From assembly GCA_009936885.1 (NCBI GenBank), contig JAACDT010000252.1:1-9055 (forward strand): 9,055 bases of DNA. Direction: 5' to 3'. This document shows, in pieces, positions 1-6,576 of this stretch (within the stretch, counting starts at the first letter, position 1; every line of letters begins with the position of its first letter). A program made the translations under genes and the position numbers. The notes under the pieces are model-generated. The model saw only the letters and a list, made by a program, of their open reading frames with translations. It was not told the DNA's origin and did no database searches. This DNA comes from Alphaproteobacteria bacterium (lineage in GTDB: Bacteria > Pseudomonadota > Alphaproteobacteria > Puniceispirillales > Puniceispirillaceae).

Positions 1-488
1 ATTGATGCATAGCTTGTAGGAGCCTCTAGCCCTGCAGCATCAAACGCATCTTTTCTGTATACAACCATCTGCGTCCATCCATCGACAGGAACAGCAGCAG
101 TAAGACCATCAAACTGAGCCATACTAATGGCACCAGGTGCAAATGTGCTCTCATCTAATGCTTCAACGATATCAGAATTTGTTTCAACGTCGAGAATGCC
201 CGCTTCTGCCCATGGAAGTACATATTGCAAAGTGTGATAGATAACGTCAGGCAGGTCACCAGCCGCAAAAGCAGCAGTGGTCCGTGTGCCAAGGTCTTTT
301 TCTTCAACCGGTATTACCTCAACAGTATGACCAGTCTGTTTGTTGAAGTCAGCAGCCATTGCTTCTTGCTTAGCAAGTCTTTCTGGCTGATGCTCGGTTG
401 TCCAAAACCGAATGGTATCTGCGTTGGCAGAGACGGTCAAAAGACCCATCGCCAAAACAGACGTAGTTAGCAATTTTAGATTTTTCAT
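1..488 (-). CDS. Sugar-type ABC transporter periplasmic substrate-binding protein (3' end outside window)
   Basis: The first 162 codons of an extracellular solute-binding protein (SBP family 1) are visible; the gene runs off the left edge. It would capture a substrate in the periplasm and deliver it to an ABC permease, presumably encoded further left. The protein begins with a Sec signal peptide: a Lys-containing start, a hydrophobic core over about residues 4-19, and an ANA|D cleavage site after residue 23. There is no lipobox Cys, so a soluble periplasmic protein is expected. The mature part opens with DTIRFWTTEHQ, followed by FNKQTGHTVEVIPV and AAFAAGDLPDVIYH, the usual opening lobe of CUT1 sugar-binding proteins. 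The ATG at 488 has a strong AAGGAGG ribosome site at 494-500 with 5-nt spacing. It follows the LacI-family gene by 22 nt and should be co-transcribed with it. A sugar or polyol ligand is inferred from the family and the regulator; the exact ligand cannot be read from this fragment. Confidence 0.9.
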   Translation of the reverse strand, partial: MKNLKLLTTSVLAMGLLTVSANADTIRFWTTEHQPERLAKQEAMAADFNKQTGHTVEVIPVEEKDLGTRTTAAFAAGDLPDVIYHTLQYVLPWAEAGILDVETNSDIVEALDESTFAPGAISMAQFDGLTAAVPVDGWTQMVVYRKDAFDAAGLEAPTSYAS

Positions 489-510
489 TTTTTCCTCCTT
501 AGGATTGAAA

Positions 511-1560
511 TTACGATCCGTTCACTATTTTATCCACCAATGGCGGATTATCAGTACCCCGACGCAAAATTGTGGCGCTCAAAAGTTCCTGAATTTCTTT
601 AGGCTTCCTGCCTGTTTCAATTAATTCCATAATCTTTTTTGCAATTTTTTCCCCCGCAACTTTTCTTGGCTGTGTAATCGTTGAAAGCGGGGGCTCGACA
701 TATTTACCAATTTCCAGACCATCATAACCAATGATAGAAACAGCCTCTCCTGGCATGATGTTATTTTCACGCAAAGCCTGCATAGCACCGATTGCCATTA
801 CATCTGACACACAGCAAACAGCGGTCGGTGGCACCGCAAGTTCAAGCAATCCAAGCATCGCCGACTTACCACCTTCAAAACTAAAATCTGACGTCTGATG
901 ATACCCATCTAGGATTTCAAATTCCAAATGCCTCATTGCATTCTCCCAACCTTCTGCCCGTTGCATCGAGAAGTTGAATTTTAACGGGCCACCAATATGA
1001 GCAATTCTTTTATGACCAAGCTTAGCAAGGTGCTTCGTTACTTCAAAAAATGCTTTTTCATTATCAACATCAATCCAAGCTGTTTCTTCGCTAGAATGCG
1101 AACGACCATGTGTAATAAACGGAATTTCTAACTTATTGAGAATTTCAAATCTTGGATCATCAACAAGCGTTCGCGAAATCACGAGCCCAGAGATATGCCT
1201 ATTGCGCGCAATTTTCTGAAATAAGGCTATTTCGTCTTCGGCAGTTGTTGGCGAGAGAACAGTTAAGTCCCACCCATTTTCAGACAAGATAGAAGACATG
1301 CCCGCAATCAGTTCGCCCACAAAGGAGTTTCCAAGCTCACTTTCATGGACCGGCAACAGATAAGCAACTGTCTCTGACTTTCCGGAGGCTAATCGCCTAG
1401 CATATATATTGGGCTGATAGCCCATCTCATTAGCGACAGTCCAAACCAGTTTTTTAGTCTTTTTTGATATGTCAGAATAATCGTTTAAAGCACGCGATAT
1501 CGTGCTTTCAGACAGATTCAACCGTCTTGCTATCATTTCTAACTTTGGTACAGACTCCAT
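511..1560 (-). CDS. LacI/GalR-family transcriptional regulator
   Basis: A full-length 349-residue LacI-family repressor, normal for the family. Residues about 6-26 form the helix-turn-helix, with the recognition helix around SESTISRALN. YARRLASG at about 53-60 is the hinge helix, with the Leu that normally inserts into the minor groove at the operator centre. Residues from about 62 onward are a periplasmic-binding-protein-like effector domain, with a late LRRGTDNPP segment where the family typically has R-x-S/T-x-PP. The ATG at 1560 places the HTH at the expected distance. There is no clear Shine-Dalgarno site, so initiation may be weak. The next gene downstream encodes a sugar-type binding protein 22 nt away, so this is most likely a local, sugar-responsive regulator of that transporter. 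Two palindromic candidate operators lie 15-50 bp upstream of the start codon, indicating autoregulation. The effector is unknown; an alpha-glucoside-type ligand is possible but not shown by the sequence. Confidence 0.93.
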   Translation of the reverse strand: MESVPKLEMIARRLNLSESTISRALNDYSDISKKTKKLVWTVANEMGYQPNIYARRLASGKSETVAYLLPVHESELGNSFVGELIAGMSSILSENGWDLTVLSPTTAEDEIALFQKIARNRHISGLVISRTLVDDPRFEILNKLEIPFITHGRSHSSEETAWIDVDNEKAFFEVTKHLAKLGHKRIAHIGGPLKFNFSMQRAEGWENAMRHLEFEILDGYHQTSDFSFEGGKSAMLGLLELAVPPTAVCCVSDVMAIGAMQALRENNIMPGEAVSIIGYDGLEIGKYVEPPLSTITQPRKVAGEKIAKKIMELIETGRKPKEIQELLSATILRRGTDNPPLVDKIVNGS

Positions 1561-1574
1561 TCAAGGATACTTTA

Positions 1575-1588
1575 CGAAAGCCCTTTCG
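1575..1588. promoter_or_regulatory. Candidate LacI-family operator, proximal site
   Basis: CGAAAGCCCTTTCG is an inverted repeat (6-bp arms, 7 bp with the flanking A and T, 2-nt centre) ending 15 bp before the regulator start codon. It differs by one base from the ideal palindrome CGAAAGCGCTTTCG, which has the central CG typical of LacI-family operators. A second one-mismatch copy lies 22 bp away centre to centre. Assignment to the adjacent regulator is inferred from position and symmetry. Confidence 0.75.
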
Positions 1589-1592
1589 TGGT

Positions 1593-1614
1593 CAACCGAA
1601 ATCGCTTTCGGTTG
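1593..1614. promoter_or_regulatory. Candidate LacI-family operator, distal site
   Basis: A perfect inverted repeat with 9-bp arms (CAACCGAAA and TTTCGGTTG) around TCGC. Its core CGAAATCGCTTTCG at 1597-1610 is again one base from CGAAAGCGCTTTCG. The two cores are 22 bp apart centre to centre, about two helical turns, so both would face the same side of the DNA and could bind two dimers cooperatively. The site also overlaps the -35 of a possible plus-strand promoter. Confidence 0.75.
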
Positions 1615-1639
1615 CATATTTTAACTAAAAAACTACAAT
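1612..1639 (+). promoter_or_regulatory. Possible divergent promoter toward the glycosyltransferase-like gene
   Basis: On the plus strand TTGCAT (1612-1617) and TACAAT (1634-1639) are 16 nt apart. The -10 is good and the -35 is weak. It would start transcription about 35 nt before the ATG at 1682. The -35 lies inside the distal LacI-family palindrome, so the same regulator could affect this side too. Tentative in an AT-rich spacer. Confidence 0.25.
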
Positions 1640-1649
1640 ATTGGGGAGA

Positions 1650-1677
1650 ATCATATTATTTGACAGGCAGATGACAA
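1650..1677 (-). promoter_or_regulatory. Predicted promoter of the LacI-SBP operon
   Basis: Read on the minus strand, TTGTCA (1677-1672) and TATGAT (1655-1650) are separated by 16 nt, each one base from the sigma-70 consensus. Transcription would start near 1643, about 80 nt before the regulator ATG, so both candidate operators would lie just downstream of the start and could block initiation or elongation. This is a consensus match by eye only. Confidence 0.5.
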
Positions 1678-1681
1678 AAAA

Positions 1682-3526
1682 ATGTACCAAGTTAGAGAAT
1701 CAATAAATTTCACTAAAAAAAATCTCAGCAATGTTCTATCTTATCTTATTCAAAAGAGCGATTATGCTGCCATTGCGCTTTAAGATGCGCCTGATAATTC
1801 AGCACGCTTATGCAGAGCGTGGTTAATACAATTTATCCCTAGCCATCCAGATTATGAAAACTCAATTAAGCTTGTTGAGCGCGAAAAACAGAGCCCCTGC
1901 TTAAATTTTTTAAATCAAATAAATTGTAAGCAAGAAATTCTACCAAATCCTAATAATTCAAAAAAACACCTATGGGAGTATTTTTGTCCTACTGCCAAGC
2001 AGGCAGATGAGCATCCAGAAAAAATGATGCAAACCATTTTTAAGAAACGCTCCTTATCAAACCTTAAAAAAGCCAACATCCAGCTAGATACGCCTACAAG
2101 CCAGCTACTATTTACAAGTAATATTCTTATATCACCTCCAATTGACCCTAACTCGGAAGATTTGCCTGCACCATTTTTTGATGAAGCGCGCTATTTCTAT
2201 AATCAACCTCAAGATTATTGGTATGATCATCCCATACCGTTAGATGCAAGCAACCAAGAAAATGAGTTATTATATGGTTTGAGAAAACTAGATAATGCAC
2301 TAGGCATTGAGAAAAATAAGGGTGTAATTGATGAGAACAGCAAAATTAATATGGTTTTATCGATATCGGTAACGCATATCGGAATGGAGGGGTTAGCGGT
2401 GCGTTATGCTGAAATGCTTATAAATGAGCATCTTAACTTAAAACATTTAAATATATATGCCTTTGATGAGAATAAATGCCAGCAGCTTATATCATCACTC
2501 TGTCCTGATGATAAAAAAGCAGCAGAAGCGTTTGGCGTAAATGGCTCTTATGGAAGACATTATAGCTTCTTAAAAGCAATATTGGCGGTCTGGCATAGCG
2601 CAGTAAATCCAGAAACTTGTTTTACATTCAAAATTGACCTCGACCAGGTTTTTGACCAACCAATTCTTCTAAAAAAACACGGTAAAACAGCACTTCAACT
2701 TCTTTGTAATCCATATTGGGGAGGCAGAGCGTTGGATTCGAATGGAATTCAGGTTGACCTTGGTATGATTGCAGGCGGACTTGTAAATGAAGCAGATTCC
2801 GATGCAGACGAATTTGTTCCTGATGTTGCGAGACCTGATACCAAAACACTGCTCTCTCAAATTTCATCAAGAAGCGTTTTTTGCTCACAATGGCCACAAG
2901 CAATTTCTACAGAAGCTGAAATCGCACAGATGCACCATAATTACCAACGTGTTCACGTAACAGGTGGCACCACAGGCATTTGCGTTGATGCCCTTTATAA
3001 ATGGCGTCCCTTTACACCTGGTTTTATAAGCCGTGCAGAGGACCAGGCATTTGCACTTTCTACGTTTGGGTTTGAGGGCTACTTATCACATCTACATGCA
3101 GCAGGGCTAATAATGCGCCATGATAAGGCAGCGTTTGCTGGACGCTCTATCAAGCATGCAGCAGATAGCAAGGCAATAGGAGACATTGAACGGTTATTAT
3201 TGTTCAGTCGATACACCGATATTCTGCCCGCAAACCAATCGGACATCATACAACATATCTGGCCTTTTTCGTCTTGTTTTATCAGCCCAAATCCAGAAAT
3301 ACTTGCAGGATTAATATTCGCGTTAGACGGTTCTTTTAAGGGCGGCAAGTATGTAGAGGATGGCGCTGTAAGGCTCTTAAAATCAATTGAGTTTTGCCGT
3401 GATAAGATGGAGGCACAACTCGCCGAAGAAAAACAAGGATGGGCCTCTTTTTATGACACCATTCAATTCTCAGACGAGAAAAAAGAAGCTTTACATCAAA
3501 TTGTTAATTCAGCCGCAATAAACTAA
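1682..3526 (+). pseudogene. GT-A-like glycosyltransferase gene interrupted by an in-frame TAA
   Basis: The open frame that encodes the 500-residue protein from 2024 continues upstream without a break to 1784. Beyond a single TAA codon at 1781-1783 it continues again to an ATG at 1682 (MYQVRESINFTKKN...). Another stop at 1661 closes the frame before that, so 1682 is the only ATG that could begin the whole gene. The reading around the lesion (KSDYAAIAL-stop-DAPDNSARLCRAW) is smooth protein-like sequence on both sides, and one base change (for example CAA to TAA) would explain it. Repaired, the gene would have 614 sense codons. After the stop there is no ATG, GTG or TTG in frame before 2024, so translation would need re-initiation more than 240 nt downstream. 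No convincing ribosome site precedes 1682; AGGCAG at 1664-1669 is weak and far away. Either a recent nonsense mutation or a base error is possible. Confidence 0.7.
2024..3526 (+). CDS. Putative GT-A-fold glycosyltransferase, intact 500-codon remainder
   Basis: I do not recognise the exact family. Counting from the ATG at 2024, the visible motifs fit a GT-A glycosyltransferase in order. There is a hydrophobic strand followed by a G-containing loop (NMVLSISVTHIG, about 109-120), and FTFKIDLDQVF around 200-210 with Asp205 and Asp207 as a DxD-type metal/nucleotide-sugar site. A glycine-rich acceptor-side stretch VTGGTTGICVDAL lies at about 312-324, RAEDQAF with Glu339-Asp340 follows as an xED-type motif, and His358 and His366 are candidates for the C-terminal metal-linked His. 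There is no signal peptide or membrane segment, so it would act in the cytoplasm. MMQT at 2024 is probably not the native start: good coding sequence continues upstream and is cut by a TAA at 1781. The gene ends 13 bp from the stop of a convergent acyltransferase relic. Donor and acceptor are unknown. The glycosyltransferase assignment rests on motif pattern, not on family recall. Confidence 0.5.
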   Translation: MMQTIFKKRSLSNLKKANIQLDTPTSQLLFTSNILISPPIDPNSEDLPAPFFDEARYFYNQPQDYWYDHPIPLDASNQENELLYGLRKLDNALGIEKNKGVIDENSKINMVLSISVTHIGMEGLAVRYAEMLINEHLNLKHLNIYAFDENKCQQLISSLCPDDKKAAEAFGVNGSYGRHYSFLKAILAVWHSAVNPETCFTFKIDLDQVFDQPILLKKHGKTALQLLCNPYWGGRALDSNGIQVDLGMIAGGLVNEADSDADEFVPDVARPDTKTLLSQISSRSVFCSQWPQAISTEAEIAQMHHNYQRVHVTGGTTGICVDALYKWRPFTPGFISRAEDQAFALSTFGFEGYLSHLHAAGLIMRHDKAAFAGRSIKHAADSKAIGDIERLLLFSRYTDILPANQSDIIQHIWPFSSCFISPNPEILAGLIFALDGSFKGGKYVEDGAVRLLKSIEFCRDKMEAQLAEEKQGWASFYDTIQFSDEKKEALHQIVNSAAIN

Positions 3527-3539
3527 ATGTAATGTCAGA

Positions 3540-4428
3540 TTAATTATCAATCGAGAATGCGAGACCAAATTTTCGTCCGGCTGTCTTGTTATCAGCCCCT
3601 TCAGGAACATTCACGTTCTGAAGATCAAGTGCTGCAACAACAACCATTAGCTCGTCGATCGCATTTTGGGGATCTTCGTCCAGTCGGTCAGGAGAAATAG
3701 GTTTTCCAAACGTAACCCTGAACCTAGATTTATGCTTGTTCAATGTCTCATAAAACAAGGTGACATCTCTCAAAGTTGGATGAATAGCATCAAGCACATA
3801 AAATAATAATGAATTACGCGCCTTGATATGTACCGATATCACTGGAAGCTTGTATTTTTTGGCCAGTATAGCTGCAGATGCCATCCATGATCTCTCTTTG
3901 AGCAGAAACCCTTTTCTTTTAGCCAAGCGGCCAGACGGAAAAATAATGCCGAGGCGATTTTCATTAGACGCTTTTTTTATACCTTATTGTGTCCCTGCTA
4001 TCGGCTCTTGTGCGCTTATCAACGCGCCATTCCACAGGTGCAATCATTTCTTCTAATTGAGGTAGAACACGCAAAATATCCTTATTGGCCAGAAAATAGC
4101 TGTCCTGTCGTTTCTCTCTGATAATCTTATTTAGAATTTGACCATCAGCAATCCCAGTTGGGTGGTTGCATACAATCAATGCGGCGCCTGTTTTAGGAAG
4201 ATTTTGAAAACCCTCCACACAGACTTTTTTTGAAATGAGTTCCCTCATATAGCTAAAGATTTCACTAGCAGAACGATGCTCAAATTCACGGGCCAATTTG
4301 ATTGTCTTATTATAATTTAACAGATGTTACATTATAAATTTCCCGATAATTCAAATCAAATTGTGCTAAAAAAGCCATTGCGCTCGCTCTTCGATAAACT
4401 CATCAATTTTTTCTTTAATATCAGACAT
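3540..4428 (-). pseudogene. Decayed lysophospholipid/glycerol-phosphate acyltransferase (PlsC-like)
   Basis: The pieces of one gene can be lined up. The frame starts at an ATG at 4428 (MSDIKEKIDEFIEERAQWLF) and meets three in-frame stops: TAG 4368-4366, TGA 4353-4351 and TAA 4329-4327. It then stays open in the same frame from 4326 to 3967. That part has VEGFQNLPKTGAALIVCNHPTGIADG, the acyltransferase His/Asp motif (here H-x5-D), and EWRVDKR. At an A7 run (3978-3972) the frame is lost and reaches TAA at 3966. Removing one A restores NENRLGIIFPSGRLAKRKG (the FPxG-R motif) and reading continues to the TAA at 3542-3540. An intact protein would be about 290-300 residues, transferring an acyl chain to a lysophospholipid or related acceptor at the inner membrane. 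The EFIEERAQWLF opening agrees with my recollection of alphaproteobacterial members. Four separate lesions make it non-functional. Any product from the internal TTG at 4296 would lack the N-terminus and the FPSGR half. Confidence 0.85.
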
Positions 4429-4449
4429 AAAAAAATTTCTATATATAAA

Positions 4450-4478
4450 TTATTAAAACTATTTTCTGAATGTGACAA
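4450..4478 (-). promoter_or_regulatory. Possible old promoter of the acyltransferase relic
   Basis: Minus-strand TTGTCA (4478-4473) and TAATAA (4455-4450) have 17-nt spacing, upstream of the ATG at 4428. The -10 is poor and the region is very AT-rich, so this is only a suggestion. Confidence 0.2.
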
Positions 4479-4541
4479 CTGTATGACACTGAACTGTTTT
4501 CAACATCTCTATATCTGATAACGCTCTCATCATTAATCTTC

Positions 4542-4569
4542 AAAAACAATAAGTGGGCCATAAACTTAT
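4542..4569 (-). terminator. Weak candidate terminator after the cyclase gene
   Basis: About 20 nt past the cyclase stop, the minus strand reads ATAAGT, a 9-nt loop, ACTTAT, then TGTTTTT. The 6-bp stem is AT-rich and would be unstable, so it is at best a weak intrinsic terminator for the three-gene unit. Confidence 0.3.
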
Positions 4570-4589
4570 AAATTAACGAGGAATAATAC

Positions 4590-6113
4590 TTATTTATTTT
4601 TTTTGAATTTTTTTTGTTTTTCAAGACTCTTCAGCACGTTTGAAATTAATTTTATGGCTCTATCATTATCTGATAATTCTAATGGATTATAATTAAATGA
4701 AAAACCTGGCATTTCTTCTTGAAGTGGCTGATTTAAGGCAATCATTGATGCCTTTTTACCGATAATTTCATATGTTTTAACTGGATATGAAAACCCTTTT
4801 ACTGAAATTGTTTCTCTTTCTTTGCATTCAAACTCTTCTTTTACCAGTAGGTACGTATCTTCTGATATCAGAATTTTGTTTGCCTCGGAGTTTGATTCTA
4901 ATCTTGATGCAAGGTTTACACCATTGCCGATCACAGTATAATCGAGCCTATCTTGGGAGCCAAAATTTCCTACTGTACAAACAGCCGAATGCACACCCAT
5001 ACGCGCGTTTAATGTTTTAGAAACCCCACGGTTAAGCCACTCTTTGCGAATTTCATCAAGTTTCTCAATCATTTCATCAGCCATTGCCACGCAATTTTTT
5101 GCATCCTTTTTAGGCCCGTTACTAGACGGATCCCCGAAGAAAACCAACATTGCATCTCCGATAAACTTATCAATCGTTCCACCCCACTTAGTGGCTATTA
5201 TTGACATCTCCGTTAGATAATTCGTTAGCAACTCGGTGAGCACCTCTGGCTCTAAACGTTCTGTTAATTCTGTAAATCCCTGCAGGTCTGAGAAGAATAT
5301 TGTTAATTGTTTTCGCTGTGTTTTAATGGTGACGTCTAGCTTGCCTGAAAAGATTGAGTCATAAACTTGTGGGGAAAAATATTTAGCCAGTTTTTTAGAA
5401 AGCTCCACCAATTCTGCGGTCCTTTCCTCTACTTTTTTCTCAAGGTTAAGGTTTAAATCTGCTAATTCAGTATGAGCAGTATTTAACTCTGCTAGTCGTT
5501 CTTGTTCTAGCTTATAAAGGTTGGCATGCTGAAGCGCGCTCGCAGTTTGATTTGCTAATATTGTTATTATTAATTCATCTTCTTTATCAAAGACATTTAG
5601 CTCTTTGCTCTCAACCGAAAAAACCCCAACCAACTCATCATCTAGCTGCATCGGAATAGCCACCTGAGACTCCACATTCTCTAATCCAGGCAATGTGACT
5701 GTTTCTTTTATTTTTTCATTATTTGATGATTTAACGACTTCTTTTTTTACCGCCTGCATATAACTCATTTGCATGCGCATATTCGCCATTCGCATTAGTT
5801 TTTTGCGTTTGGCTACCATCCCAATGACCCCGACACCAACTTTAACCTTCGCGCCGACACCATCCTTATCATAGCCATATGTTGCTAATACATTTAGATG
5901 TTCTTTTGTATCATCCAAAATGAGTATCATAGAATGCTTGAACCCGAAATGCTCATCCATCAGAGCAAGCATGGTGTTAGCAATCAGATTTACATCAAGC
6001 GTTTTATTAACTTGGGTTGAAACTTCTTTGATCAGCTCCACTTCCCTGATTTTTCTATCAAGAAGACTTTCCTGCTCGTTATTCTCGACATTATCTTCTT
6101 TTGTGGAGTTCAT
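4590..6113 (-). CDS. Soluble GAF-domain class III adenylate cyclase
   Basis: A 507-residue cytoplasmic enzyme with no signal or membrane segment, predicted to convert ATP to cAMP under control of its GAF sensor. Residues about 40-197 are a GAF domain (GVGVIGMVAKR, ESQVAIPMQLDDELVGVFSVES, ANQTASALQHANLY). About 198-245 is a Leu/Glu/Lys-rich coiled coil (NLEKKVEERTAELVELSKKL), a usual linker to a cyclase. About 268-450 is the class III catalytic domain. Both metal Asp residues are present (Asp276 in FFSDLQGFT, Asp320 in FIGDAMLVFFG). So are the adenine-selecting Lys316 and Asp391 and the transition-state Asn400 and Arg404 (VNLASRLES). A homodimer would therefore have two complete sites. A lysine-rich tail ends the protein. 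I chose ATG 6113; a TTG four codons earlier at 6125 is in frame, but neither has a clear ribosome site. It lies 59 nt after a split-barrel protein gene with no terminator between, so it is probably the last gene of that operon. Guanylate cyclase activity is less likely given the Lys/Asp pair. Confidence 0.9.
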   Translation of the reverse strand: MNSTKEDNVENNEQESLLDRKIREVELIKEVSTQVNKTLDVNLIANTMLALMDEHFGFKHSMILILDDTKEHLNVLATYGYDKDGVGAKVKVGVGVIGMVAKRKKLMRMANMRMQMSYMQAVKKEVVKSSNNEKIKETVTLPGLENVESQVAIPMQLDDELVGVFSVESKELNVFDKEDELIITILANQTASALQHANLYKLEQERLAELNTAHTELADLNLNLEKKVEERTAELVELSKKLAKYFSPQVYDSIFSGKLDVTIKTQRKQLTIFFSDLQGFTELTERLEPEVLTELLTNYLTEMSIIATKWGGTIDKFIGDAMLVFFGDPSSNGPKKDAKNCVAMADEMIEKLDEIRKEWLNRGVSKTLNARMGVHSAVCTVGNFGSQDRLDYTVIGNGVNLASRLESNSEANKILISEDTYLLVKEEFECKERETISVKGFSYPVKTYEIIGKKASMIALNQPLQEEMPGFSFNYNPLELSDNDRAIKLISNVLKSLEKQKKFKKNK

Positions 6114-6172
6114 ATCACTATTCAAGGATTATTGCGCGTAAGTTGCATTTATATAAAATTTGTTTCATCTCA

Positions 6173-6565
6173 CTAAACAGCAATATTCATAATTTTATGA
6201 ACCTTGTAAATATCTGCTGCTTTCAGCTCGAATATATCTTCCATTCCTGACATAGAAGCAATTGCTTGTAATTTCATATCCATATCATCAAATAAATCAC
6301 CATCTGTTTCAGAACGCACAAATTCTATTTCTAATCCATACATATCCATAGTCATCGGGTTTGTGATCGATACGTAACCAAACGGATTTTCGGCAATATT
6401 TTTTCTTGTTTTGCTAAAAAACTGAAAAGACAGCGCAACATGTTCTTCGTCTACATACCATACTTGAGAAATTACAGTTGTATTGGGCTCACCCTCGTTG
6501 GAACAGGTTGAAAAAGTGCTTGGAAACATGCCTTGCATGGCTGGCAAATGTTCTTCTTGTATCAT
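6173..6565 (-). CDS. Split-barrel (pyridoxamine 5'-phosphate oxidase-like) protein, first type
   Basis: A 130-residue protein of the PNPOx-like FMN-binding split-barrel superfamily. Recognisable wording includes PSTFSTCSNEGEPNTTVISQ (about 15-34), VDEEHVALSFQFFSKTRKNI (38-57), the acidic EFVRSETDGDLFDDM (81-95), and the tail IASMSGMEDIFELKAADIYKV (102-122). Family members bind FMN, heme or F420. Here the Lys/Arg of FFSKTRKN could contact a cofactor phosphate, but no specific cofactor can be assigned, and it is too short and divergent to be a true PdxH enzyme. ATG 6565 is preceded by a GAGGG ribosome site with 7-nt spacing that overlaps the TAG stop of the upstream gene; the gap is only 11 nt, implying translational coupling. 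I recall this subfamily fused N-terminally to GAF-containing signalling proteins elsewhere, which would link it functionally to the GAF cyclase encoded 59 nt downstream. That recollection has not been checked. Confidence 0.85.
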   Translation of the reverse strand: MIQEEHLPAMQGMFPSTFSTCSNEGEPNTTVISQVWYVDEEHVALSFQFFSKTRKNIAENPFGYVSITNPMTMDMYGLEIEFVRSETDGDLFDDMDMKLQAIASMSGMEDIFELKAADIYKVHKIMNIAV

Positions 6566-6576
6566 GTCACTACCCT

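Noticed and set aside
2628..3348. Minus-strand open frames inside the glycosyltransferase-like gene
   Set aside because: They are antisense shadows with low-complexity, unrecognisable translations and no ribosome sites.
3972..3978. Programmed ribosomal frameshift at the A7 run
   Set aside because: Restoring the frame needs a skip of one A (+1), not the -1 slip usual at A-rich heptamers, and three upstream stops already disable the gene. Transcript slippage cannot be excluded.
3964..4296. Separate small acyltransferase gene starting at TTG 4296
   Set aside because: The frame continues upstream as recognisable N-terminal coding sequence and downstream, after a one-base shift, into the FPSGR half; it is a fragment of one broken gene.
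1781..4368. Stop-codon reassignment in this organism
   Set aside because: TAA, TGA and TAG all appear as in-frame interruptions, while intact genes here end normally at TAA (LacI, urtE), TGA (urtC, urtD) and TAG (second split-barrel gene).
4439..4624. Small minus-strand ORF of 61 codons overlapping the cyclase 3' end
   Set aside because: It starts inside the lysine-rich cyclase tail, has no ribosome site, and the translation shows no recognisable features; it lies in AT-rich intergenic sequence.
6114..6125. TTG start four codons upstream for the cyclase
   Set aside because: No ribosome site supports the TTG, and a normal ATG follows at 6113; the extra residues add no domain.
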